Shown: piece after piece, positions 1 to 7,657 of the stretch
How positions within the stretch are numbered: the first letter of the stretch is position 1
Layout: every line of letters begins with the position of its first letter
Assembly (NCBI RefSeq): GCF_002217755.1
Contig: NZ_BCFL01000022.1
Coordinates: 434,001-498,000, forward strand
DNA from: Streptomyces hyaluromycini
GTDB taxonomy: Bacteria > Actinomycetota > Actinomycetes > Streptomycetales > Streptomycetaceae
Direction: 5' to 3'
DNA: 64,000 nt
Position numbers and translations under genes: made by a program
Notes under the pieces: model-generated
The model's input: only the letters and a program-made list of their open reading frames with translations
What the model was told of the DNA's origin: nothing
The model's database searches: none

Positions 1-1176
1 ATCTATCTCGAGTACGTCGGCACCGGCGTCACGGACCTGCTCCAGGCCCGCCTGCTGCTGGAGCCCATCGCCGCGGGACTCGCGGCCGGGCGCCTCACCG
101 AGGACGGGATCGCCACCCTCCGCACGGCGCTCGACGACGAACTCAGGCACCTGGACGACCCGTCGGTCCACTCGCAGGAACCACTCCACCCGCTGCTCGG
201 CGAGCTGTCGGGCAATCCCGTGCTGCACCTGTTCATCGACGTTCTCACCCGCCTCACCGCCCGGTACGCGCACACCTCCCGTCGGCTCTCCAGGGCGGAG
301 ACGCGCGAAGCGAAGGAGTTCTCGCACCGGGAGCATCGCGCGGTCGTCGACGCCGTGATCGCCGACGACGGTGCCCGTGCCCAGGCGGAGCTCACCGCGC
401 ACCTGGAGTCGGTGACCGCCTGGGTCGCGAAGCACCGCGTGCGCCGCGGCCGGCGCGTCGAGGGGAACGTCGTCGAACCCGAACCGGTCGAGGGCCCGAG
501 GGCCAAGCTCGCCGAGGTCGTGGCGGCCCGGATCCATGACGACATCGCCGCGCGGGGCCGGCGGATCGGGACGGTGCTCGGCTCGGAGGCGGACCTGTTG
601 GCCAGGTACGGCGTCAGCAGGGCCGTGCTGCGCGAGGCCGTCCGGCTCCTTGAGTACCACTCGGTCGCCCGGATGCGCCGGGGCCCGGGCGGCGGGCTGA
701 TCGTCACGGAGCCCGAGCCCCGGGCCAGTGTCGACACGATGGCGCTCTTCCTCGAATACCAGGGCGTCACGGCCGACGACCTGCGAATCGTCCGTAACGC
801 CATCGAACTCGGCGTCGTCGCCAGGGTGACCGCCCGGCACGCCGAGGGCGACACGGAGGTCGCCGAGCGCCTGTCCAAGGCCGTGCGGTGGACCACGGAG
901 GGGCCGGCCGGAGAGCCCCGCAAGGCCGACCTCTTCCACTCCGAGCTCGCGGCCCTGGCCGGCAACCCGGTGCTGTCGCTCTTCCTCGACATCATCACCG
1001 AACTGTTCCGCCGGCACGCGTCCGGCCACGACCGGCCCCTGCCCGGTGACACGGCCGCGGACGAGGTGCGCCACGTCCACCAGCGCATCCTCGACGCGAT
1101 CCTGCAGGAGGACGCCGGGGTGGCACGGCACCGCATGCGCCGTCACCTGGACGCGCTCATGCCCTGGTGGCACTGA
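1..1176 (+). CDS. Tandem FadR-type GntR regulator, 5' end cut by window
   Basis: The reading frame is open from the first base, so the start lies upstream of the window. The visible 391 residues hold the end of one FCD effector domain (about 1-145), a linker, a complete winged-helix DNA-binding domain (about 165-235, with the helix-turn-helix around LLARYGVSRAVLREAVRLLE), and a second FCD domain to the end. The two FCD halves align with each other: LSGNPVLHLFIDVLTRL in the first matches LAGNPVLSLFLDIITEL in the second. The protein is therefore an internal duplication, probably winged-helix/FCD/winged-helix/FCD, which would act as a built-in dimer. FadR-type regulators usually have one copy (about 230-260 residues) and sense acids or acyl-CoAs. 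The target is unknown; the next gene follows after about 95 bases on the same strand. Confidence 0.85.
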   Translation: MYLEYVGTGVTDLLQARLLLEPIAAGLAAGRLTEDGIATLRTALDDELRHLDDPSVHSQEPLHPLLGELSGNPVLHLFIDVLTRLTARYAHTSRRLSRAETREAKEFSHREHRAVVDAVIADDGARAQAELTAHLESVTAWVAKHRVRRGRRVEGNVVEPEPVEGPRAKLAEVVAARIHDDIAARGRRIGTVLGSEADLLARYGVSRAVLREAVRLLEYHSVARMRRGPGGGLIVTEPEPRASVDTMALFLEYQGVTADDLRIVRNAIELGVVARVTARHAEGDTEVAERLSKAVRWTTEGPAGEPRKADLFHSELAALAGNPVLSLFLDIITELFRRHASGHDRPLPGDTAADEVRHVHQRILDAILQEDAGVARHRMRRHLDALMPWWH

Positions 1177-1271
1177 TCCCGACGCCCCCCTCGACCCTCG
1201 GCCCCCGTCCCTTCGCCCGATAAATAAGTATCCTGAATATCGAAGCAAGCCCGGTAGAACGGAGTAGCTGA

Positions 1272-1460
1272 GTGAAGATCACCATCGATGCGGCGCAGTG
1301 CTCCGGGCACGCGCGATGCGCGGCAGCGGCGCCCGGACTCTTCCGTCTCGACGACGACGGTTATGCACTGCCCTACGACGGAGACGTCCCCGAGGACCTG
1401 GAAGAGGCAGCCCGGGACGGAGAGTCGGCCTGCCCGGAACGAGCGATCACCACAGGGTGA
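1272..1460 (+). CDS. 3Fe-4S type ferredoxin (P450 partner)
   Basis: A 62-residue ferredoxin starting at GTG, with a purine-rich ribosome site (ACGGAG) just upstream. The cluster ligands are Cys10, Cys16 and Cys54, in the Cx5C...CP arrangement of single-cluster ferredoxins that pass electrons to actinobacterial P450s. His13 occupies the variable position where a fourth cluster ligand would sit. The second ferredoxin of the window (23983) has Ala there, so the two may differ in potential or partner. The likely partner is the P450 at 3142, although the convergent dioxygenase and the CMD gene lie between them. It is followed at once by a strong hairpin terminator, so it is probably transcribed alone or with the GntR gene upstream. 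Confidence 0.88.
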   Translation: MKITIDAAQCSGHARCAAAAPGLFRLDDDGYALPYDGDVPEDLEEAARDGESACPERAITTG

Positions 1461-1473
1461 CGCCGTGAACGCA

Positions 1474-1504
1474 CGAGCCCCACGGCCTCGGGCCGTGGGG
1501 CTCG
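1474..1504. terminator. Bidirectional hairpin terminator
   Basis: A perfect 14-base-pair stem (1474-1487 with 1491-1504) and a 3-base loop lie between the ferredoxin stop codon and the end of the convergent dioxygenase gene. There is no T-run, as is common in high-GC actinomycetes. It can serve both converging genes. Confidence 0.8.
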
Positions 1505-1519
1505 CGCATGTCCGGTCGC

Positions 1520-2392
1520 TCAGCCGGCCGGCTGCGGCGGCGGCGTGAAGTGGTGCCCCCAGAACGCGCCGTCGGTGATCTCGTAGACGGGGACCGGCTC
1601 CGGCACCTTCAGGCCGTTCCAGCCGAACTCCACGGCATAGTTCTCCGGTGACCACACGTAGAACGACACCATGTGGTCGTTCGTGTGCTTGCCGAGGCTG
1701 TGCATCATCGGCACCTCGTACTTGCCGGCCCGGTCCAGGGCGCGTCCGACGTCGTCCAGCGTCGCCGCCTCGACCATGAAGTGCAGCAGGCGCCCGGGGC
1801 CCGGCATCGGGGTGACGCCGAGGGTGTGGTGCCGGGGATTGCAGCCCATGAACCAGGTCGTGCCGCCCGGCGAGCGCATGGTGTTCCGCTCGATGAAGCC
1901 GAGCACGTTGACGTAGAACTCGAACGTGGTCCGTGCGTCCTCGGCGGACACGATCGCGTGTCCGAACCCCATGTCCCCGGTGACGAACTTCGACACCAGC
2001 GGGGTGTGCACGGGCACGTGGTCGAGGACGGTGCCGTAGAAGAGCTCGACCGGGTTGCCGCCCGGGTCGTTGAACTTGACGAAGCCGGTGACCTTGCGGT
2101 CCGCCGCCTCGGCCTCGGTGCCGGGCGTCACCTTGATTCCGGCCTTCTCGACGTCCGCGACCAGGCGTTCGAGCTCGCGCTCGTCCAGGACCTCGAAGCC
2201 GATCGCCGCCATTCCGGGCTGGGCGCCCGGGGAGACGACGATACGAGCCGGGTAGTCGTCCATCCGGAAGGACAGCGACTCGGAGCCGCCGCCCTCGACC
2301 GGCATGAGCCCGAGGAAGTCGGCTCCGAAAGCCTTCCACTTCTCGATGTCGTTGGACTCGAGCCTCAAGTACCCGAGCGAATGAACTCCCAT
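1520..2392 (-). CDS. Extradiol ring-cleavage dioxygenase, HsaC/BphC type
   Basis: A type I (VOC fold) extradiol dioxygenase of 290 residues. The Fe(II) ligands line up as His145, His204 and Glu255, and the active-site residues His188, His240 and Tyr245 of the BphC family are present. It opens start with MGVHSLGYLR and shares family signatures such as RMDDYPAR, CNPRHH and KHTNDHMVSFY with HsaC, which cleaves the catecholic A-ring of seco-steroids. Biphenyl or terpenoid catechols are equally possible substrates. I chose the ATG at 2392 because GGAGAG lies just upstream and this Met aligns with the family start; a longer open frame extends to 2590 without support. It is the only complete ring-cleavage dioxygenase in the window and lies about 57 kb from the lower meta-cleavage operon that would need one. 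Confidence 0.88.
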   Translation of the reverse strand: MGVHSLGYLRLESNDIEKWKAFGADFLGLMPVEGGGSESLSFRMDDYPARIVVSPGAQPGMAAIGFEVLDERELERLVADVEKAGIKVTPGTEAEAADRKVTGFVKFNDPGGNPVELFYGTVLDHVPVHTPLVSKFVTGDMGFGHAIVSAEDARTTFEFYVNVLGFIERNTMRSPGGTTWFMGCNPRHHTLGVTPMPGPGRLLHFMVEAATLDDVGRALDRAGKYEVPMMHSLGKHTNDHMVSFYVWSPENYAVEFGWNGLKVPEPVPVYEITDGAFWGHHFTPPPQPAG

Positions 2393-2603
2393 CCGACTCT
2401 CTCCTTCACGCTGGTCAGTCCGGGGCGGCCAGGGCCCCGGTTCCTCCATGTGCGCGACGGTAGGCGCTTCGGTGTGCCCGCCGCCCGGGGCCGTCCCACT
2501 GACCGGGAGAGACGGGGACGATCGACAGCGGCCGAGTGGGACCGGTCCGGCACGCGAGGATCCGTCCGTCGTGTCATCTGTGCCATCCACGAGGTGTTTA
2601 TTG

Positions 2604-2618
2604 TATCGACCGGCTATT
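2604..2618. promoter_or_regulatory. Possible TetR-type operator half-site (divergent promoter region)
   Basis: The 271-base gap between the dioxygenase and the CMD-like gene ends in an AT-rich stretch containing TATCGACCGG. Its left half matches the ACCGACC half-site seen at other promoters of region A; the right half is poorly matched. The rest of the gap, 2393-2590, shows no gene or clear structure. Confidence 0.4.
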
Positions 2619-2663
2619 CTATTTTTCGCTCAAGGATGCGAAGCCGCACAACGGGAGCGAGTC

Positions 2664-3056
2664 ATGACCGACAAAGACGTTGAGGGAGCAGCCGATCTCA
2701 GGGCAGCGGGCTGGACGGCCATGCGGGCGGCCCTGCCGGGCGTCTTCCCCGAGGGCGAGGTCGACCTGCGCGACGGGCGCATCGGCGAGGACCTCGTCGA
2801 CATCGGCCTCACCAGTGTCTGGGGGTCGTTGTGGGCTCGCGAGGGACTGGCCCCGCGCGATCGGAGCCTGGTCACCCTGGGCATCCTCATCGCCCTGGGG
2901 GCGGAGAGCGAGCTGAAGACCCACGTCCGTGTCGCGCTGACCAACGGACTGACACGGGACGAGATCGCGGAGGTCGTCTACCACTCCAGCGGCTACACCG
3001 GTTTCCCGCGTGCGGTGGCCGCCCGAACCGCCGCTCGCGAGGCGCTGGCGGACTGA
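2664..3056 (+). CDS. Carboxymuconolactone decarboxylase (AhpD-like) family protein
   Basis: A 130-residue all-helical CMD/AhpD-family protein. Family members are decarboxylases or thiol-based peroxidase partners, but no CxxC redox pair is visible here, so an AhpD-type reductase activity is unlikely. Recognisable signatures are WGSLWAREGL, RDRSLVTLGILIALG and GLTRDEIAEV. The ATG at 2664 is preceded by GGGAGCG and begins the same segment as the close paralogue at 21408. It lies 85 bases upstream of the P450 gene and is probably co-transcribed with it. The substrate cannot be deduced; presence in both halves of region A suggests a lactone or beta-keto acid step of the shared pathway. Confidence 0.82.
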   Translation: MTDKDVEGAADLRAAGWTAMRAALPGVFPEGEVDLRDGRIGEDLVDIGLTSVWGSLWAREGLAPRDRSLVTLGILIALGAESELKTHVRVALTNGLTRDEIAEVVYHSSGYTGFPRAVAARTAAREALAD

Positions 3057-3141
3057 CCTGGCCGGCCGTCCGCGTGGCGGAGCAGTCTCCGTCCCGCCCC
3101 CGATTTTCCCCCATCCCCCACTTCCCCCTGGAGGAAAGACC

Positions 3142-4380
3142 ATGGCCGAGGCCGACATCAAACCCGCCCTCGACGAACGGATTTACGACTACCAGGACGA
3201 CCGGGACGCCAAGTGCCCGTTCGCCCCGCCGCCCGGACTGCGCGCTCTGAACGAGAAGGCTCCCGTGACCCGCGGCCGGATCTGGGACGGCAGCACCCCC
3301 TGGCTGGTCACGGGCCACGCCGCCCAGCGCGCGATACTCTCCGACCCACGGGTGAGCTCGGACGACAAACAGCCCGGATTCCCGCTGCCCAACCGGGCGA
3401 TGGCCGAGAACGTCCAGCACTATCCGCTGACCATCTTCAACGCGGACGGCGCGGACCACACCCGCATCCGCCGCATGATGACCCGGCCGTTCACCCGACC
3501 GCGGATGGAGGCGCTGCGGCCGGAGATCCAGCGGTTCACCGACGAGCTGATCGACAAGATGCTGGCCGGTCCCAAGCCGGTGGACCTGGTGACCGCGCTG
3601 TCGCTGCCGCTGCCCTCGCTGATGATCTGCGCGCTGCTCGGAGTGCCGTACGAGGACCACGACTTCTTCCAGGAGAACGCCTCCTTCGCCACCCGCAGCG
3701 ACAAGACCGCCGAGGACGACCGGCGGGCCAACGAGGCGCTCGGCGGATACCTGGCGGCGCTGCTGCAGACGAAGATGGAGAACCCCGGCGACGACGTGCT
3801 CTCGGACTTCGCCGCGCGGATCAAGGACGGCGACCTCACCCTTCCCGAGGCGACCCTGCTCTCGATGATCCTGCTGATCGCCGGGCACGAGACCAGCGCC
3901 AACATGATCACGCTGGGCACCGCACTGCTGCTCGAAAACCCCGAACAGCTGGCCCGGTTGCGGGAGATCGACGACACGAAGGCCGTCGCGGGCGCGGTCG
4001 AGGAGATCCTGCGCTATCTGACCGTCGCCCAGTTCGGACAGCGGCGGATCGCCAAGGAGGACTTCGAGTTCGAGGGCGTACGCATCGAGGCCGGCGACGG
4101 CATCGTCGTCCCGCTGCCCGCCGGGAACTGGGACCCGACGGCGTTCCCCGAGCCGGAGAAGCTGGACCTCGACCGCAAGGCGAGCCACCACCACGCCTTC
4201 GGCTGGGGCATCCACCAGTGCCTCGGCCAGCAACTCGCCCGGATCGAGCTCCAGGTCGTCTACGGCACCCTCTACCGCCGCGTCCCGACCCTGCGCCTCG
4301 CGGTCGACCGAGAGGAACTCACCTTCCGGCCGGCCGACTCGCTCGCCTTCGGCATCAAGGAGCTGCCGGTCACCTGGTAG
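3142..4380 (+). CDS. Cytochrome P450 monooxygenase (class I bacterial)
   Basis: A soluble P450 of 412 residues, the usual bacterial length. The I-helix oxygen-activation motif AGHET is at 247-251 (Thr251), the K-helix ExxR motif is Glu288-Arg291, and the heme loop FGWGIHQCLG has Cys360 as the iron ligand. It should hydroxylate a hydrophobic substrate using electrons from a ferredoxin and ferredoxin reductase; candidates in the window are the ferredoxins at 1272 and 23983 and the reductase at 22775. A strong ribosome site (GGAGGAAAG) sits before the ATG. It follows the CMD-like gene and ends in a hairpin terminator. The CYP family and substrate cannot be assigned by eye. Confidence 0.95.
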   Translation: MAEADIKPALDERIYDYQDDRDAKCPFAPPPGLRALNEKAPVTRGRIWDGSTPWLVTGHAAQRAILSDPRVSSDDKQPGFPLPNRAMAENVQHYPLTIFNADGADHTRIRRMMTRPFTRPRMEALRPEIQRFTDELIDKMLAGPKPVDLVTALSLPLPSLMICALLGVPYEDHDFFQENASFATRSDKTAEDDRRANEALGGYLAALLQTKMENPGDDVLSDFAARIKDGDLTLPEATLLSMILLIAGHETSANMITLGTALLLENPEQLARLREIDDTKAVAGAVEEILRYLTVAQFGQRRIAKEDFEFEGVRIEAGDGIVVPLPAGNWDPTAFPEPEKLDLDRKASHHHAFGWGIHQCLGQQLARIELQVVYGTLYRRVPTLRLAVDREELTFRPADSLAFGIKELPVTW

Positions 4381-4381
4381 C

Positions 4382-4407
4382 CGGGGCCGGGCTCCGTCCC
4401 GGCCCCG
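4382..4407. terminator. Hairpin terminator after the P450 gene
   Basis: A perfect 10-base-pair stem (4382-4391 with 4398-4407) with a 6-base loop immediately follows the P450 stop codon. It lies between convergent genes and can serve both strands. Confidence 0.75.
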
Positions 4408-4447
4408 CGGTACCTTTCCGCATCTCCGGCCCGTTCCGGCGGGCGGG

Positions 4448-5650
4448 TCAACGCCGCGCAGCCGCCGCATCCGTGCCGTCCCCGGTCCGCCGCGCCGTCG
4501 CCACGGGCTTCGGCGCGGCGGGTTCGGGCAGGGTGCGGAACAGCAGCCAGCTCAGCACGGGCATCAGGATCAGGGGGGCCAGTGCCGTGCGCAGGGAGGT
4601 CGCGTCGGCGATGCTGCCGATGAGGGGGCTGACCAGGCCGCCGATGCTGACGGTCAGTCCGAGGGTGACTCCGCCGGCGGTGCCGACGCGGGTGGGCAGG
4701 TAGTCCTGGCCGAGGGTGACGTGCAGGGAGAACGGGACGTACAGGCCGGCGGAGGTCAGCGCCACGAACACGTAGAACAGCGGGCCGGGGACGAACACGG
4801 TTCCCGCGACGGCGGCGACCGTGAGGAGGTAGGACCAGCGGGCGACGGTGACCCGGTCCCAGCGGTTGGCCAGGCTGCCGCCCAGTACGGAGCCCAGCGC
4901 GCCGCCGGCGTAGAGCACGGACAGCGCCGCCGTGCCGGCTGCCGTACCGCCGCCCGTGCGCTGCCGGGCGTAGAGCGAGATGAAGGTGCTCAGGCCGACG
5001 AAGACGATGGACCGGAAGACCACGGCCAGCGACAGCTTCACGAACGACGCCTTGTCGTCGGTGCCCACCCCGATGGTGGTGTCGGGGCCGCCGACGGCTG
5101 CCTTCTGATGCAGCGCGCGCAGGACGGGCAGGCAGAGCACGCTGCCGGCGAGGGCGGGCAGTACGAGCAGGGGCGACAGGCGCAGGCCGCCGGAGGCGAC
5201 GACGGCGGTGACCATGAGCGGCGCGGCGGCGAAACCGAGGTTGCCGCCGACGGAGAACCAGCCCATCGCGCTGTGGCTGCCCGCGCTGACGAGCCGGGCG
5301 ATGCGGGCGGACTCGGGATGGTAGGCGGCGATCCCGACGCCGGACACCGCCACGGACACCAGCGTCAGCTGGTAGGAGCCGCTCAGCCCGCTCAGGGCGA
5401 TGCCGAGTCCGCCCAGGACCGTGCTCACGGGCAGGATCCAGGGCATCGCCCAGCGATCGGTGAGCAGGCCGAACACGGGCTGGGCCACCGAGGACAGCAC
5501 CGACGCGGCGAGCACGATGCCCGACACCGCCGCGTAGCCGTAGGCGCGCTCGGCGACGAAGAACGGGACGAGTGAGGCGACCGCGCCCTGGTAGATGTCC
5601 ACACAGGCATGGCCGACCGACAGCAGAGTGATCGATCTGTTCCTTGACAC
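4448..5650 (-). CDS. MFS transporter (fosmidomycin-resistance-like exporter)
   Basis: An integral membrane protein of 400 residues with about 12 hydrophobic segments. The N-terminal SVGHACVDIYQGAV stretch and the AAYHPES segment are typical of Fsr-type and related drug exporters. I chose the GTG at 5650, where MSRNRSITLLSVGH aligns with the family start; an ATG at 5677 would overlap the divergent gene's promoter region. It is divergently paired with an AraC-type regulator at 5705, a common arrangement for self-regulated efflux of a toxic small molecule. The substrate is unknown; export of a pathway intermediate or of an unrelated toxin are both possible. Confidence 0.85.
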   Translation of the reverse strand: MSRNRSITLLSVGHACVDIYQGAVASLVPFFVAERAYGYAAVSGIVLAASVLSSVAQPVFGLLTDRWAMPWILPVSTVLGGLGIALSGLSGSYQLTLVSVAVSGVGIAAYHPESARIARLVSAGSHSAMGWFSVGGNLGFAAAPLMVTAVVASGGLRLSPLLVLPALAGSVLCLPVLRALHQKAAVGGPDTTIGVGTDDKASFVKLSLAVVFRSIVFVGLSTFISLYARQRTGGGTAAGTAALSVLYAGGALGSVLGGSLANRWDRVTVARWSYLLTVAAVAGTVFVPGPLFYVFVALTSAGLYVPFSLHVTLGQDYLPTRVGTAGGVTLGLTVSIGGLVSPLIGSIADATSLRTALAPLILMPVLSWLLFRTLPEPAAPKPVATARRTGDGTDAAAARR

Positions 5651-5704
5651 ATCACCATGCTCACGGCCGGACAACATGTCGTGCTTCCGATAAACTGCCA
5701 GGCA

Positions 5705-6322
5705 ATGACAGAAATCCGCCACGAGTCCGTGGCGCCGACCCGTACCCAGTGGCTGGCGCCCGGAGCCGCCATCGACGCCCACCGCCACGACGACCACCAG
5801 ATCGTCTACGCGGGCCGGGGCGTGCTGGCCGTGACGACCGGCACCGGAACCTGGATCGCGCCGGGCACCCGCGCCATCTGGGTACCGGCCGGCACCCACA
5901 CCCCGCACGACGAGAGTCCCGAACGCGGGCGGCTGCGGGCCGTGCTGCTCGACCAGCTGAGGGCCTCGCCCCAGCAGCCCCTGCACCTGCCCACCCCGAC
6001 CACCCCGCAGCTCAAGGCGGTCTGCGAGATCCTGCGCACCGACCCCGCCGACGACCGCACCCTGGCAGCCCTCGGCAGGGAAGTCGGCGCCAGCGACCGC
6101 ACCCTCTCCCGCCTCTTCAAGGCCGACCTCGGCATGACCTTCCCGCAGTGGCGCACCCAACTGCGCCTGTACCGCGCCCTGGTCCTGCTGGCCGAGGACA
6201 CCCCGGTCACCACCGTGGCCCACCTGTGCGGCTGGTCGTCCGCCAGCGCCTTCATCGACGTTTTCCGCCGCGCCTTCGGACACACCCCGGGAACACACCA
6301 ACCCCGCCGGCAGACAGACTGA
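5705..6322 (+). CDS. AraC family regulator with N-terminal cupin domain
   Basis: A 205-residue regulator with a small cupin sensing domain (about 15-100, including AHRHDDHQIVYAGRG) and a C-terminal AraC-type DNA-binding domain with two helix-turn-helix units (LAALGREVGASDRTLSRLF and TTVAHLCGWSSASAFIDVF). The start at 5705 places the usual short lead before the cupin; an ATG at 5657 in the same frame is an alternative. It is transcribed away from the MFS exporter gene with about 55 bases between the starts, so it most likely controls that exporter, as in the NimR/NimT type of arrangement. The effector is not predictable from the sequence. Confidence 0.85.
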   Translation: MTEIRHESVAPTRTQWLAPGAAIDAHRHDDHQIVYAGRGVLAVTTGTGTWIAPGTRAIWVPAGTHTPHDESPERGRLRAVLLDQLRASPQQPLHLPTPTTPQLKAVCEILRTDPADDRTLAALGREVGASDRTLSRLFKADLGMTFPQWRTQLRLYRALVLLAEDTPVTTVAHLCGWSSASAFIDVFRRAFGHTPGTHQPRRQTD

Positions 6323-6353
6323 CCGTCACGGCGACCGGCTGCATCACCCCGAT

Positions 6354-7310
6354 TTACCGGGGGTTGTCCCGAAGCCAGGCCAGGACCTGGGCGGCGTGTT
6401 CGTTCGGGGGGAAGACCGGGTAGAAGACGTGCTCGATCACGCCGTCCCGGACGATCAGGGTCAACCGCTTGTAGAGCGTCAGCCCGTTGGTCTCGAAGGT
6501 GGGCAGGCCGAGTTCCTGTGCCAGGCTCCGTGCCGGGTCGGAGAGCATCTGGAACGGCAGATGCAGCCGCTCCGCGACCTCACGCTGGTAGTCGGTCTCC
6601 TGACTGGAGAGGCCGAACACACCGCCGGCGCCGGCGGCGAGGAGATCCTGGTAGTGATCGCGGAAGCCGCAGGTCTCGGGGGTGCAGCCGCGCGCCCCGG
6701 GGATCGAGTCCCAGCCGTCGGGCAGGTCGACGCCCGGGCGGCCGGTGAGCGGGTAGACGTAGATCACGGTGCGTCCCGCGCCGAGCGCGTCGAGGCGGAC
6801 GGTCGCGCCGTCGGTGCCCGGGAGTTCCAGGCGCGGCAGCTTCGTGCCCGGCAGGTGGGCAGCCGCGCCGTCGTCCTCGGGGACGGGCAGGTCGGCGGGC
6901 AGGCTGGTGTAGTCGGTCATCAGGTCCTCTCCTTCGTTGACCGGTGAGAGGCGGCCGCCCCGGTGGGCGGCCTGGTGCAGGTGCGTGACGAGTACCGCCC
7001 GGCGGGCGGTGAGCCCCTCGATCCGCTGGGTGAGCTCGTCGATCGCGTCCCGGTAGGTGGCCAGCGAGGCCGGACACTCGTCGGCATGTCGGTGGCCGGC
7101 CGTGAGGCACTCCAGGAACGGGCGGGTGCGCTCGACGGGAATCCCGAGACTGCCGAGCGCCCGGATCTCCTGCGTAAGGCGTACGTCGTGCTCGCCGTAG
7201 TCCCGATAGCCGTTGGCCAACCGCTCGGGCGTGATCAACCCCAGCGATTCGTAGTAGCGCACCGCCTTCGTGGTCACACCCGCCCGGCGGGCCAGCTCGC
7301 TGATCTGCAT
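6354..7310 (-). CDS. MerR-type regulator fused to a peroxiredoxin domain
   Basis: A fusion protein of 318 residues. Residues 1-70 are a MerR winged-helix domain (MQISELARRAGVTTKAVRYY), 80-112 form the dimerisation coiled coil, and 131-318 are an AhpC/TSA-type redoxin with the peroxidatic motif GCTPETC (Cys209, Cys214). Cys68 and Cys79 lie at the end of the regulator part. It probably senses peroxide or thiol stress directly through the redoxin and acts on its own MerR-type promoter at 7330-7359. I chose the ATG at 7310 because GAGGTGAGAG precedes it; a GTG at 7319 is possible. An internal ATG (Met131) has its own strong ribosome site, so a free redoxin may also be made. It has no evident link to the catabolic genes. 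Confidence 0.88.
   Translation of the reverse strand: MQISELARRAGVTTKAVRYYESLGLITPERLANGYRDYGEHDVRLTQEIRALGSLGIPVERTRPFLECLTAGHRHADECPASLATYRDAIDELTQRIEGLTARRAVLVTHLHQAAHRGGRLSPVNEGEDLMTDYTSLPADLPVPEDDGAAAHLPGTKLPRLELPGTDGATVRLDALGAGRTVIYVYPLTGRPGVDLPDGWDSIPGARGCTPETCGFRDHYQDLLAAGAGGVFGLSSQETDYQREVAERLHLPFQMLSDPARSLAQELGLPTFETNGLTLYKRLTLIVRDGVIEHVFYPVFPPNEHAAQVLAWLRDNPR
6926..6934 (-). promoter_or_regulatory. Internal ribosome binding site inside the MerR-peroxiredoxin gene
   Basis: On the coding strand AAGGAGAGG lies five bases before an in-frame ATG (6918-6920) at the exact border between the MerR part and the redoxin part. It could drive a separate 188-residue peroxiredoxin, or be left over from a time when these were two genes. 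Confidence 0.6.
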
Positions 7311-7329
7311 GTCTCTCACCTCGACGAAC

Positions 7330-7359
7330 GCTAAACCTTGCCCCCGAGGGTAAGGTCAA
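7330..7359 (-). promoter_or_regulatory. MerR-type autoregulated promoter and operator
   Basis: A dyad with ACCTT and AAGGT arms (7335-7356, with GCCC/GGGT inside) sits between a -35 box TTGACC (7354-7359) and a -10 box TTTAGC (7330-7335), read on the minus strand. The 18-base spacer is longer than the usual 17, as in promoters that MerR proteins remodel. It lies just upstream of the MerR-peroxiredoxin gene. Confidence 0.75.
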
Positions 7360-7530
7360 GCCGAGGCGTAGAGGCTGTACCGCCTCCCCCCCCCGGGCCT
7401 CCGTGAGAACACCGCGTCGAGCAGTCGGCCCCGCAGTGGATGCCCGCCGAACGGTACGGAACTTCCGGGACGGGACGGCTCCGCATCGACCGCCGACGAC
7501 CGGCAGGGCGTACCCGCGCCGACATGGGTT

Positions 7531-7567
7531 CGGGCTCCCGCGCCGCGAGCAGCGGTGCGGGAGCCCG
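7531..7567. terminator. Hairpin in the gap upstream of the MerR promoter
   Basis: An 11-base-pair stem (7531-7541 with 7557-7567) and a 15-base loop that can fold further. The roughly 300-base gap 7361-7657 holds this hairpin and a second one at 7630-7649; I see no gene in it. Confidence 0.55.
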
Positions 7568-7629
7568 TTCAGGCCACGGTACGGTCGAGGTCCTCCGCTC
7601 GTGCCGACCTCATGGTCCTGGGACGAACA

Positions 7630-7649
7630 CCCCGGTGATCACACCGGGG
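7630..7649 (-). terminator. Hairpin terminator of the DHA2-type MFS gene
   Basis: An 8-base-pair perfect stem (7630-7637 with 7642-7649) and a 4-base loop lie eight bases beyond the stop codon of the MFS gene at 7658. Confidence 0.6.
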
Positions 7650-7657
7650 GGACGGGA

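Noticed and set aside
2448..2663. N-terminal extension of the CMD-like protein from an upstream ATG
   Set aside because: The extension has no similarity to the paralogue at 21408, and the ATG at 2664 has a ribosome site.
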